DNA of 64,000 nt from Zymoseptoria tritici IPO323 (GCF_000219625.1 NC_018217.1:1240001-1304000), one strand, 5' to 3'; positions 20,480-30,136 are shown, counted from the stretch's first letter. A program made the numbers and translations. Notes: a model not told the origin generated them from the letters alone.

Positions 20480-22760
20480 TCTTAATGCAATCGCTCCTCT
20501 CCCCTTAGGCTTCCTAATGTCGTCTATAACTAGCTAGTATACAGGGTTATTAGCTACTAGATAAGGGTTGCAAGTCCGATTGTAATAGACTTCCGCCGGT
20601 ACTAAGGGCGGACGCTTAACGCACTCGTTCTCTAATAAGAGGTTATCCTATGCTGCTCGCCTATACAGAGCGTTAATAATAGCGTGCAGGTCGGGGTCTA
20701 TATACGCCCTCGATTTAGTTTAGCTCTTGTTAAAGAAGCGCGGAGGCTTAGGAATAAGCAATCTTTGCCGCGACGGTGCTAGTAAAGTAGGCTAGCTGCC
20801 CCCGTAGTTAGAGTCGCTAGCGTCGGTTTCGGGGTTAGAATTATTACCGTCGTCGTCGCTGCTATTACTCTCTACTAGCGGCGTAGTACACTCGTCGTAG
20901 TAGTAAGCGACTAGCCTACGCCGCTGCTAATACGTCCTACGCTTGCTTTTCGGGGTGCTTCCTAGCGCCGGATCTCCTAGTCTCTACTGCCCTTCTAAAT
21001 CGAATACCTACGTAGGGAAAAAACCATAGCACTGCGTACGATGCCCTACCTGTAGATCTCGCCTACCCTGACCGAATCGCTAGTAAAGGTTTATAATATA
21101 GTGCTCTAGCAGCATCTTCTACTAGATAATGCAGTATATACGCGGGATGTTAATGCTTATATATAGCGCGGTAGTAGCTACGAAGATTCGAATAGTAGAA
21201 TTATCCGTGTAGAATGCCTTGTACCGAAGGGTCTAGTTATAAGCGGATATACTAGACGAATACATCTGCACTACATTAACAACATAACGAGGGCTACCGG
21301 CAGAGTCCTAGACGTATCGGTCTCCTTTAGGGGAGGTAGCGGTTATAGCAACTAGCTACGCCCGGATGTAGTTTATTAATACTACGACTTTAATGCGACT
21401 GTCTGTAAAGATAATTGTGCATAGGATACCCTACGGCGTCGCTATGCTGTTAGTCTTATACCTAGTAATAGTAAAGTACAACTAGGCGAACTTAGAAGCC
21501 TTGCTACGGATAATTAGCTTAAAGATATAAGTATAGTCGGTGTAGTTAATCGAACTCCTATATAGCTAAGTCTGCCGTACGCTAGCCCCGAAAGGGCGGA
21601 AACCCCTATTAGTAATTACATAGTTCTAAGCCTTCTTTGTTAAGGTCCTAGTGCAACCGAACTACTAAGTATCGGGGGAAACAAGCTGTCTTAGCTAGCC
21701 TAGCTAAAGGAACTATAGCCGGAAGGACTCGCCCTACGAGTATAATAGATACACCTCGTCGATAGATACTAAGCCGATCTAGCTATAGATATAGTTATTC
21801 CGAAGCATAGCCTTAAAGTTATTAGAAACCGCCTATTTAGGCCTAAGCACGATATAGTTATACTTGCTAGCCTCTATATTAGAGAATAGGTTAGGGTTGT
21901 TACACTTCGTAATAGCCGTAATTAAGTAGGACTTTAGTAGGTCGGGGGTAATGCGAGTAACATCTAGGTGCTGCTCTTTACCGAGCTTACTAAGAGGCTC
22001 TACCTAGAAGGTAATGCAGCCGGTAAGTATAGTAAATGCTTAGAACACGAGGCTTTTGCTAATACTAGTGCGGGCTACGAACAGTATATCCTAAGACGCG
22101 AAGATTAAAGAATAGAGCACATTAACCTGCTCGCGATAAGGCTTTTAGGGCGGCGTAGTCGGATTTAAAGCAGCTAGTATCTAAGTAAGACCTGCTTTAA
22201 TTACTTAACAGTAAAAAGCGTAGTATCTAGGCTTCCTTATATAGGCAACGAGGGTACGGAGCTCGACTAATGTTATCCCCGGCACTGCGGCAATATGTGC
22301 CCTAACGTCTGCTACCTCTTCTGCCCCGAGGGGGTTATCCTGCTCTTCTGCCCTAAGGGGGTTATCCTGCTCTTCTGCTACTAGTAGTAGTAGTTATAGG
22401 GAAGGGTTGTAGAAGTTGCCCTATAGACGCTACTTCGCCTACCTACGCTACTTCTTAGTAGTCGACTCGAAACGCCTAAAGATTCGAATCTGCTCGCTAG
22501 TACGACCTAGCTACGAGGAATAAGGGTTGCGTAGCCTAGGGCGGGGGGTCCCTTCGGGGTTAGCGGTTCCTAGGTTAGGGCAGCGACGAGAGCCGTTAGC
22601 TACAGCGGAGGAACGTAGAGGCAGTCGGCGGACGTTAGGATAGATAGTAGCAAAGGCTACGCGGGTGTTAGGGGTCGCTATAATATGCTAGTGTTACGTA
22701 GTCGTCGTCGTCGGGGGAAGGGTAGTAGCTTTCGGGGCAAAACGCGCTTAGATAGTAAAT
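20480..22760 (-). pseudogene. RecQ-like DNA helicase of the outer transposon, RIP-degraded
   Basis: Minus-strand frame with TAG/TAA stops only. Helicase motifs in order: motif I ARTSISKSLVF (about 22045-22095, Walker A with Ser for Gly), motif Ia-like region VEPLSKLGKEQH, motif II SIDEVYLLYS followed by GESFR (about 21750-21775), a motif IV-V region with IRIFVATTALYISINIP, and motif VI LYQRFGQGRR (about 21063-21095). These are the ATP-binding and unwinding motifs of RecQ-family SF2 helicases, closest in style to fungal telomere-linked RecQ-like helicases. N-terminal part (about 22400-22760) is Pro/Thr/Arg-rich; a duplicated AEEQDNPL unit is seen near 22335. C-terminal part has an acidic Ser/Asn/Asp tract (about 20830-20880). 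In a TIR element the protein could process DNA ends or replication intermediates; that is inference. Confidence 0.75.
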
Positions 22761-23113
22761 AAGGACTAGGTCGGGGCGCGACGAGCAAGAGGGCTAGCGC
22801 TATTAAACTTAGTATATACGTATATTAGCGTATTTTATAAGGACTTACTATAGGGTAGGATGTTACCTAGTTGTCGGAATAAGATATCGCGTATATAGTG
22901 TCGATTTTAGACGTGTTTAGGGCGCTTAGATAGTTAAAGTATGCAAAACTAGCTTAGACCCTATATAGAGTGTTCTCTCGTTAGTCCGTGCATCCTATCT
23001 ATACTACTTTCGGGGCTAGGTTAGAGTCTATCGGGGCTAGCTATAACTTAAACCCTCCCTACTTACGTGCTGCTGTTGCACGTAACGACGACGAGAGAAA
23101 AACGCTCTGTATG
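22761..23113. other. Right subterminal region of outer transposon
   Basis: No gene. Contains two TTCGGGGC/ATCGGGGC motifs close together (23009-23016 and near 23030) and a perfect 8-bp inverted repeat TTACGTGC/GCACGTAA (23063-23070, 23078-23085) about 30 bases inside the terminal repeat. CACGTAAC also occurs near the left end (about 5028). Confidence 0.55.
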
Positions 23114-23136
23114 GCGGTTCTGATCTACATAAGATA
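23114..23136 (-). repeat. Right terminal inverted repeat of outer transposon
   Basis: Exact reverse complement of 4966-4988, followed by the second target copy GGGCGTAGGC (23137-23146). Confidence 0.92.
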
Positions 23137-23146
23137 GGGCGTAGGC

Positions 23147-24345
23147 GGCAATGCCCCGACGTTTCGCCAATTCCAGGACACCCACAACGACTTCCGCACC
23201 ATGCGCATCAATAGCAACGACTTCCTAGAGAAGCTGGACTTTATACTTCCGGAGCAGTACTATGACGATACTGGAACGCCCACGGAGGATCTTCCCATCG
23301 ACAAATATGCCGACATTGAAAATCTCGTGAGGGATACATCTCCTACAGCGAGATGCGGGAAGCCAGAGAAGCCGCGAGAGCAATGGCTGTATCTGACAGA
23401 CTATGGCTCTCGTTACTTCGAATGGGACGAGGACTTTCGCGACGCAGTACAGTTTGCACAGGGTGATCTTAAGCTCAATCAGACCGGGTTGTACTTTGCA
23501 CAATGCGGGCGTAGTGCAAAGTTTCTCTGTGGTAAGTACAACAGCTCAGTAAGCATCCAATTTTCATGAGCGGACAGCCTAGTGGAATCACAACCAAGTC
23601 TATGCTAATTCGGGTGGCACTCAGGTGTTTGGAATACAAGGAAACCAGCTCTGGTCCATTTCCTCGTGGAAGACTACCCTCTCGATGCGTTGGAGACGGA
23701 GGAAAAGGGCTTCTCGTATGCAGGCGATATGCGCTATCTGCGGCCTGTCACTGTTCGCATCATCGAGTTTCCACTCGAAGGTCAATATACCGGTCTGCCC
23801 TGGACAACATTTCCCAGCAACGAACACAAATGCTATCCATCATGACTGGAGATCATTTGTACGAGCAATTCGAGCCATACGACCCCTTACAGCAGATGAT
23901 TACACGATTCTCCGAGCACATGGACAAGGCGTACTGGAATAACAACTGGCACATCCTTCACTATCTGAACGAGCTCGAAGATCTCGTCCAAGAATATCTC
24001 GCGGCTCCGTTGGGCTTGAGCGGTGTTGTGACTTCGATATACCAATTGTCGTTCATTCTGACAGGTAATGCGGTCAGCCTGTGCATCATAGGACCGCTTG
24101 GACTCGTGAAGGAGATCATGGGCGCGTTCTTGGGCAAGCCGGCCAGAGGCGATGCGATCCTTGGCGACGCTGGACGAGACTATTCAGGAGAGCCCACGAA
24201 CATACTCAACGACTGGTTCAGCGGTCTCCTCGGGGCATTCATTGCCAATGTGTCAGACGAGCTCGCTGCTGAGTCGAGCAAGAGTGTCATGCAAAGCGCT
24301 TCGATGACTGGACATTCCACTAGTGTAATGCCCAGGACGAGTTGA
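23147..24345 (+). pseudogene. 3' part of the membrane-protein gene split by the transposon nest
   Basis: The frame enters directly from the target duplication (GNAPTFRQFQ). Exon to about 23531 ends AKFLC; an intron of about 93 nt (GTAAGT...GCTAAT...CTCAG, to 23624) leads into GVWNTRKPALVHFLVEDYP and RPVTVRIIEFPLEGQYTG. Near 23830 this frame ends at a TGA and coding-like sequence continues in another frame (from 23828: MTGDHLYEQFEPYDPL, to stop 24345) with a membrane segment around IYQLSFILTGNAVSLCIIGP. Either a short intron or a frameshift joins them. The family is not recognised. Together with 4765-4965 the original product would have had at least two membrane segments. Confidence 0.65.
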
Positions 24346-24533
24346 GAGGAAGTACTGGAGGATCACAGACCATGTACGAGATACTAACAGATTGAATTCA
24401 ACAGCACAGATGTAGACGAGCCAGGGGATAAATAGCATGTAGAGAATAGACTGCACAAAGGAGACAGCACAGAAGACATGTCCGTGATCATGAAGATAGA
24501 TTCGAGAGCTGACCTCTAAGGCCACGGATCAGC

Positions 24534-26828
24534 TCAATTACCCGCGTTACCTCTCTTACCACCCCTCTTCGAACGATCAACATGTGCCTTCAGAATCCTC
24601 TTATGCTCCACCAGACTTCGCTTGCCCTTCCTCTTCGCCTTTCCCAGCGTCATGAGGAAGTTCTTCTTCCGAGCCTTCTCCTTGTTCGTAGTACTCTTTC
24701 CTTCGCTCGCCTTCTTCTCCTGCCGTCTGGCCGCCGACGATCTGTGATCGTTCTTCTCCTCATCGTCGCCTTTGGCTTTGCGGATCTTCTCCTCCTTGGT
24801 CATCTTGTGGCTCATCTTGGCGAGACCTTCAATTTGATCCTTGGTTACTCCATCCTCAGCATGACGAGCATTCGCGGCGGCGATCTTTTGCAGTTCGAAC
24901 TTGCGACGTTTCGCTGAAGGCATGTTGTTCGTGATGGCGGCCGTCGCACGCAGCTCATTCAGCTTGGCCAGATCGGCGGGCGTCAATATGCGCGTTGTGG
25001 CCAGCTTCGATACACGAGCTTCTTCGCGTTTGAGGGCAGCTTCGGGTTCCAGTGATGCCGTGTTGCGACCGTCGGACTTGGATTCATCCATTTCGGCATC
25101 TTCCTCATCCTTGTTCTCCTTGTCCGATTCCTTACGAGCCGCGGCTTCAGCTTTCGCCTTCTTCGCATTGGGCTTTTCATCCTCTGAGTCTGAAATCTCA
25201 ATCTCCTCACCATCACTCTCTACAGCGACCCACCCTCCACTGCTTTCACTGTCGTCACTCTCGGCCTCCCACTTCCTCCAGGCCTCTTCATCATCATCAC
25301 TTCCGATGCCCTGCTCCTCTCTCCACTTCTCCAACAGCTCGATACCCTCGATGCCACCATCGCCGACTACCTCTCCGAACTTTGCACCCTGCCTCTCGCC
25401 GATTCGTAGTCCCATCGCTGCATCGCGACCTCGATCCCGCTTCCTCAACATTTGTGCGCCAACCTCACGATAGAGCGATAGCAGTCCTCGTGCAGCCATT
25501 TGTACGCCCTTGTCCTTGCTCTTTCGATATTGCACCAAATCTTGCAGCAGTGTTTCCGACATGGCCAGCGGCTGACGCACGCAAACTTCGCGAATACCAT
25601 TCAATCCAGCGGACGCCACTTCAGCGGCCGCAGCTTCCGACACAAACTCATTCGCAATCTTCTGCACCAGCGGCTCCAGGACATCCGGAGGCACAAGATT
25701 GTGCGTCGCCTGAGCTAATGATGCCAGAAAGCTCGTGACTGACGGCTGCTTCGGTGTGAGGAATTTGATGAAGTAGGAGTATAGCGGGATGAGAGTCAGC
25801 TTGTGCAAACCAACAAGTCGGCTGACGAGCTGCAACACGTAGAGCTTCTGCTCCAGCACCAGTCGCACCTTCGGTTGTGAAGGCTGTAAATGCTGCTGGA
25901 ACATCTTCTCTGCGAACCCTTGGGGATCATTGAGCAGATGCAGCGCACTGAAGTTCAACGATGTCTGAGAACCCTTTTTGCGTTCTCTGCGCTTGAGCTT
26001 TGCGGCAGCCGCTCGCACTTCGTTGTCACGCTTCGCCGTCTTTTTGTTGATTCCAGCTTGATGCTTCAGCTTGCCCATATCGATCTTCTCTTCGTCACTG
26101 TCCTCGTCCGCCGCATCTTCACGTTCCTGATCGGCTCCTAGGAAAAATCGCACACCAGCCGTCACGACCTTGGCATCCTGGCTGAGTGCAGCAATCTCCA
26201 TGACGCTCACTGCTTTCGCGTCTGTCCAAACCTGCCTCTTCCAAAGCTCTCTTGTCAATTTCACTGCCCACAACCCTTTCGGTGACGCCGGATCCGTCGC
26301 GATGAGATTGTAACATATCGTCTGAATATTGCGGTTCAGCTTGTGGTTCTTCGTCTTGCTGTTGGATGCCCGCAGCTCAGACACAATCTTTTGGAAAAGC
26401 AGTTGGCGAAGCGCTTTCGACGGTGTTGATATGAGAAGCGGCCAGAGTGTGTTGAGCAATGTGTTCGAGTCGATGACATCCTTCTTCTTCAACAAGACTA
26501 GACTGCCCACGATTTTGTCCCGTAGCTCAACGTTCAACGAGGCATGATGTTGCTCGATCAGCTTGATCAAGTCTTGCGGGAAGTCGGCCGTGAGCTTTGG
26601 ATAGCAGTCGGATACATGAGCGATGAAGTCGATGAGGTCGCGTAGACGGACTACACCGGTATCGTCGGTAGTGGTGGGCGACTGGAGGAAGAGCTCGAGC
26701 ATCGAGGCATATTGCGAAAATTGGCTGATGAAGTCGTCGCGGTAGGAGGATGGATCATTCTTGATCTTGTGTTGAAGATTGGGCAGATCGGCATCCACCT
26801 TCTCCAACGCTCCGATCTTTCGCTTCAT
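24534..26828 (-). CDS. SDA1: SDA1 family protein, 60S ribosome biogenesis
   Basis: A single-exon gene. The start at 26828 (MKRKIGALEKVDADLPNLQ) gives 764 residues, close to the 767 of yeast Sda1; an ATG 15 codons upstream is also in frame. The N-terminal half is helical and repeat-like (DLPNLQHKIKNDPSSYRDDF, then LRDLIDFIAHVSDCYPKL). In the middle, FSALHLLNDPQGFAEKMF is typical of the family. An acidic Ser/Asp/Glu tract (about residues 515-570) and a very basic tail ending RSKRGGKRGNAGN follow. Sda1 acts in the nucleus on pre-60S particles. It converges on the broken membrane gene and diverges from the DUF829 gene with about 320 bases between them. Confidence 0.95.
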   Translation of the reverse strand: MKRKIGALEKVDADLPNLQHKIKNDPSSYRDDFISQFSQYASMLELFLQSPTTTDDTGVVRLRDLIDFIAHVSDCYPKLTADFPQDLIKLIEQHHASLNVELRDKIVGSLVLLKKKDVIDSNTLLNTLWPLLISTPSKALRQLLFQKIVSELRASNSKTKNHKLNRNIQTICYNLIATDPASPKGLWAVKLTRELWKRQVWTDAKAVSVMEIAALSQDAKVVTAGVRFFLGADQEREDAADEDSDEEKIDMGKLKHQAGINKKTAKRDNEVRAAAAKLKRRERKKGSQTSLNFSALHLLNDPQGFAEKMFQQHLQPSQPKVRLVLEQKLYVLQLVSRLVGLHKLTLIPLYSYFIKFLTPKQPSVTSFLASLAQATHNLVPPDVLEPLVQKIANEFVSEAAAAEVASAGLNGIREVCVRQPLAMSETLLQDLVQYRKSKDKGVQMAARGLLSLYREVGAQMLRKRDRGRDAAMGLRIGERQGAKFGEVVGDGGIEGIELLEKWREEQGIGSDDDEEAWRKWEAESDDSESSGGWVAVESDGEEIEISDSEDEKPNAKKAKAEAAARKESDKENKDEEDAEMDESKSDGRNTASLEPEAALKREEARVSKLATTRILTPADLAKLNELRATAAITNNMPSAKRRKFELQKIAAANARHAEDGVTKDQIEGLAKMSHKMTKEEKIRKAKGDDEEKNDHRSSAARRQEKKASEGKSTTNKEKARKKNFLMTLGKAKRKGKRSLVEHKRILKAHVDRSKRGGKRGNAGN

Positions 26829-27149
26829 CGTGGGCTGCGTGAATGAGATTTGATGTCTTGTCCGTCTGGTCAAAATGTCTGAGAATTCGTGAAGGCGAGC
26901 GCTCTTATCAGCCTATCTAGGTTCGGCCCGCTGCCGTTCGCCGTCGAGTTAGCAGGGGACTCCGTAATCGATCTGCGGTGCAGATCTGCTTCCATCGTTG
27001 ACTACGGTCTTTGGAGATCAGGTGTCGAGCCGTTGTACTGCGACGTTGCGTGATGAGCAAGTCATAGGCCAGCATCCGAGGCCGAGACGACCGAGGTTTC
27101 CAGGAGAATTGGACTCCCAGAGGTAACATCAACACACGACAACACGCTC

Positions 27150-28220
27150 ATGTACAGACGAATCCTGTCTCGACGACTCTTTTCCTGTCAGACAAATCTT
27201 CCCGGACATTCCATTACAAGTCCTGCTCGCTCTAGACCAGGCACCTCACCAAGACCAAGCCATTGCAAGCCATTGCAACGCAGCAGACCGATCTCGTTCT
27301 CTATCAAGCCTACGGAAGTCGCGTCCATCGGTCCCACATTCGTACATTCTATCGCCAAGATGTCCAGCACTTGCGCATCTGCCATTGATGGCTTCGATCG
27401 AATCACAGACTCCATATCTCTTCATCGACCCGAAGCGAGCTCGAAGCAACGCTCGATCTCGCACGAGCAGCCATCTTTGATCGTTATCTGCTCGTGGATG
27501 AATGCTGCAGAGAAGCACATTGCCAAGTATACTGCGGGCTATCGACGACTCTATCCCGACACGACGGTACTCCTCGTCCAGTGTTCTCTCGCCGGATTCT
27601 TCACCAGTAAAGCCAAGCAGGAAGTCCTTCTCAAACCAGCGTACGATATGATCATCAACCACAGATCCGATGGCAACCAAGGCGGACCTGTGGTCCTCCA
27701 CGCTTTTTCGAACGGCGGTGGAACGTTAGCGAATTACATCGCAGGTTTCCTGAACGAACGCAGTCCTGGGAAGAAGGTCGTATTCAATAAAGTCATTCTC
27801 GACTGCTTGCCTGGCATCCCAACTATCGCAGGTGCGGTCAGGGCAGTTTCTTTCTCTCTGCCTCGCAATCCAATTCTGCGCTTCCTTGGCCAGTGGATAT
27901 TCAGGATCTGGTTGGTGGCTTATTCCATATTCGCGTACGCCCTCCGTCGGCGCGAAGACAGAGTTACCCGACTACGACGACGGTTGAACGACCCCGAGAG
28001 ATTCGATCTAGGCGCTCCACGGTTGTATCTGTACTCTAAAGCGGACGATCTCGTGGAGCATTGGGCCGTGGCTGAGCACGCCGAGGGTGCCAGGAAGAAG
28101 GGCTATCGTGTGAGAGAAGAACTGTTCATCAATGCGCCTCACTGCGCCATTGCGAAAGATGAGCCGGAGCGATATTGGAAGGCCGTGCAAGAGCATATCG
28201 CTGGCTCGAGCATTAAGTGA
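27150..28220 (+). CDS. DUF829/TMEM53-like alpha/beta hydrolase
   Basis: A single frame of 356 residues; an in-frame ATG at 27360 (Met71) is an alternative start. Hallmarks: SLIVICSWMNAAEKHIAKY near residue 110, nucleophile elbow HAFSNGGG (Ser187), acidic residue in LYSKADDLV (Asp299/300) and NAPHCA (His331). These match the DUF829/TMEM53 group of alpha/beta hydrolases, often membrane or nuclear-envelope associated. A hydrophobic stretch IWLVAYSIFAYAL lies near residue 254-265. The Arg/Ser-rich first 70 residues could be a targeting peptide if translated. Substrate unknown. Confidence 0.85.
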   Translation: MYRRILSRRLFSCQTNLPGHSITSPARSRPGTSPRPSHCKPLQRSRPISFSIKPTEVASIGPTFVHSIAKMSSTCASAIDGFDRITDSISLHRPEASSKQRSISHEQPSLIVICSWMNAAEKHIAKYTAGYRRLYPDTTVLLVQCSLAGFFTSKAKQEVLLKPAYDMIINHRSDGNQGGPVVLHAFSNGGGTLANYIAGFLNERSPGKKVVFNKVILDCLPGIPTIAGAVRAVSFSLPRNPILRFLGQWIFRIWLVAYSIFAYALRRREDRVTRLRRRLNDPERFDLGAPRLYLYSKADDLVEHWAVAEHAEGARKKGYRVREELFINAPHCAIAKDEPERYWKAVQEHIAGSSIK

Positions 28221-28688
28221 GTCTGAGATGGACACAGCGCTTAAGGGCGGAGCTCGCAATTCGCATATTAAGCAGAGCGGCTCTCAATCGTGAAGCGCAT
28301 GAGTGCAACGGCACGAGAAATGCCGGTTCTCGGAATCTGTTGCCCTTGTCCCAGTGCAGAGCATTGACGTGTAGTCGCTGACCGGCTCTAGCTCAAGCCT
28401 TCAAGCTGGACCGTCAAGGCTGAGCCGCAAGGCTGTTTCAGGACATGTCCATGGCTAATCTCCAGCAAGTGGGGATTCAGATGGAGCTTGGTGAGCTTCG
28501 CTATTCTTGTCCCAAGCCCCAGATTTGGAAGTGCAGTACCAAGGAAGCTCCATGATTGTCCATAGCACCACCCACCTTCGTCATGTACAAACCTTACTTC
28601 TGACAGCATCTCTACCGATTTACATTATTCCTCGGTGAGGACCTTTCAACAAACGAGACACACAGCATAGATCACTAGATCAATCAAG
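28221..28688. other. Intergenic region
   Basis: About 470 bases between the DUF829 gene and the SRPBCC gene, both on the + strand. No gene or repeat seen. Confidence 0.6.
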
Positions 28689-29520
28689 ATGTCCACTGCA
28701 ATTCACTGGCCAGATCGCTACACTCCTGGCACCACGGACAACTACGTAAGAAATTGAAGTGCAGAAGGCCTCCAGTGCCCGAGACTGTCTCGGACGCCGG
28801 GGTCTTCGTGAATTCCACACTGTCTACGACATCCGCTGACCTTATACGCTTTGCTTTGCAGGTATCAAACGAAGTCATCGCAAAGGACGTAACCGCCGCA
28901 CAAATCTGGGCACTTCTCGCGGACATCACGAAATGGGAAACCTACTACTGGAATTGCACTGAGATCACTCCACCCAAGTCCGGACCGAAACTCGAGGAAG
29001 GCAACGATTTCCAGTTCTCCACCTTTGGCTTCCCGCCTCTGCCCTGCACCATTCGCGAGTCAGTCGCGCCATCTGCGTCTCAGCCAGGCCGAATCGCATG
29101 GGAAGCAGTGACTGATGGAGAGGGCGGCAAGACCATATACGTCTATCATGCGTGGATCGTTGAGGATCTACCTGGAGGACGTGTCCGTATCCTTACGCAG
29201 GAGTCGCAAATCGGGGATGTGTTCAAAGATTTCGCAGGCAAGTAAACCAAAGGGCAGAAGGCCTGCAGCTGTCCGAGATTGTCTCTCGGGCTATGCTGCC
29301 GGGTCTCAGACTGCCCATATACCAACTGAGTCCGAACCACTGCTGACCCTTTCGTCCTTCTGTTTTAGGCAGGAAACCGAACCCCATGTTGAATGGTCAC
29401 CAGGATTGGTTGGACGGATTGGTCAAGGCGGCGAGAGGGGAGAAACCTGACGAGCCTGGGGCTTGGAGCAGATTCTACCGCCGCAATGTTGATGATGATT
29501 TGACGATTGCTACGGATTGA
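28689..29520 (+). CDS. SRPBCC / polyketide cyclase-like small protein
   Basis: Three exons (28689-28745, 28862-29237, 29369-29520) give 194 residues. The fold signature is VTAAQIWALLADITKWETYYW, the usual start of START/SRPBCC ligand-binding domains, and the last exon gives NPMLNGHQDWLDGLVKAARG, also typical. These proteins bind hydrophobic ligands; some are cyclases or hydrolases. Intron 2 appears to be a GC-AG intron (AG|GCAAGT ... TTTTAG). The GT two bases further on gives a poorer, shorter end that stops early. Intron 1 is 116 nt. No neighbouring biosynthetic genes support a pathway role. Confidence 0.8.
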
Positions 29521-30136
29521 AGTGGAAGGGCAGTCAAATACAGGGAGAATATCAGCTAGGATGAGAGAGGGCGGATATCCCATAGCAAGTCAGAGCATAC
29601 AGACGCTTTCCGATGAGCACAGCTATAGCTTTCAGTCCGCCATCACTCAGATTGCTGCTAATGATACTTCTGCATCTCAGGGAGCCTGAGCTTGAGGATC
29701 TTTCAGGTCGCTCTTCCAGCGACCTCTCGCGCTCGCCCCCAGTCCAAAAGCGACATCTGTCTGATCGGTATCGAAATTAGGTCACCTATTAGACCAAATA
29801 TATCAGTCCGGAAAGCATGTTTCCGTTGAGTGATATTTCTGTGCCAGAGTCAGCAGACTGGGCGGGAGCCAGGAGTATTCCAACTTCTGGCAGCTAAGTA
29901 CCCTGATTCTGCGGCCTCGATTTCGATGGAAGAGCAAATACCGGCTCTAGACTACCGCCTGTGCTGCACATCGATATGTGGTCAGAAGCGCGTCCAACGC
30001 ATGTGTATTCGCATGGGTCATGCTCCGCTATCGTTCCCATCGCCATTGGCACGTAAGTTGCTAAAACCCTCTAAGCGGCTTGAATATCTTGCTTGAGCAA
30101 TGCGGTCTTGAAGAATTGTTCAGACCGCTTGCTCTC
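29521..30136. other. Intergenic region between convergent genes
   Basis: About 600 bases with no supported gene. Contains small duplications such as ACTGCTTGCTCTCTCAAA near 30140. Confidence 0.55.

Larger units (their letters stand above)
4966..23136. mobile_element. Outer DNA transposon with terminal inverted repeats, RIP-degraded (DUF6589 + RecQ-like helicase)
   Basis: Ends are inverted repeats of 23-24 bp (4966-4988 and 23114-23136; identical, beginning TATCTTATGTAG). Flanks repeat GGGCGTAGGC (4956-4965 and 23137-23146). Because the neighbouring bases allow two readings, the duplication is either 10 bp with ends TATCT or 8 bp (GGCGTAGG) with ends CTATCT. Net length without the nested retrotransposon is about 11.2 kb. 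Contents in order: DUF6589-like gene (+), coiled-coil and Lys-rich gene (-), Cys-rich gene (+), unknown basic-protein gene (-), RecQ-like helicase gene (-). In-frame stops in these genes are overwhelmingly TAG or TAA, as expected from CpA to TpA change. An 8-bp duplication is known for hAT and KDZ elements and 9-11 bp for Mutator-type, but none is known to me with this gene set. Family assignment is open. Confidence 0.85.

Noticed and set aside
20480..22760. Interpretation as a telomere-associated helicase marking a chromosome end
   Set aside because: No telomeric repeat array noticed and both sides are normal gene DNA joined by a clear insertion site.
4966..23136. Interpretation as a Starship giant element
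   Set aside because: No DUF3435-type tyrosine recombinase frame seen at either end, and the element has long terminal inverted repeats.
4966..23136. Interpretation as a Helitron because of the helicase
   Set aside because: Helitrons lack inverted terminal repeats and target duplications and encode Rep plus Pif1-type helicase; here the motifs are RecQ-like and the site is duplicated.
24901..25738. Long plus-strand Ser/Pro-rich frames across the SDA1 gene
   Set aside because: They are antisense to the acidic and basic tracts of SDA1 and have no independent support.
28689..29520. SRPBCC protein and P450 as parts of a secondary-metabolite cluster
   Set aside because: They are 26 kb apart among housekeeping genes, and no polyketide synthase, peptide synthetase or terpene synthase is in the window.
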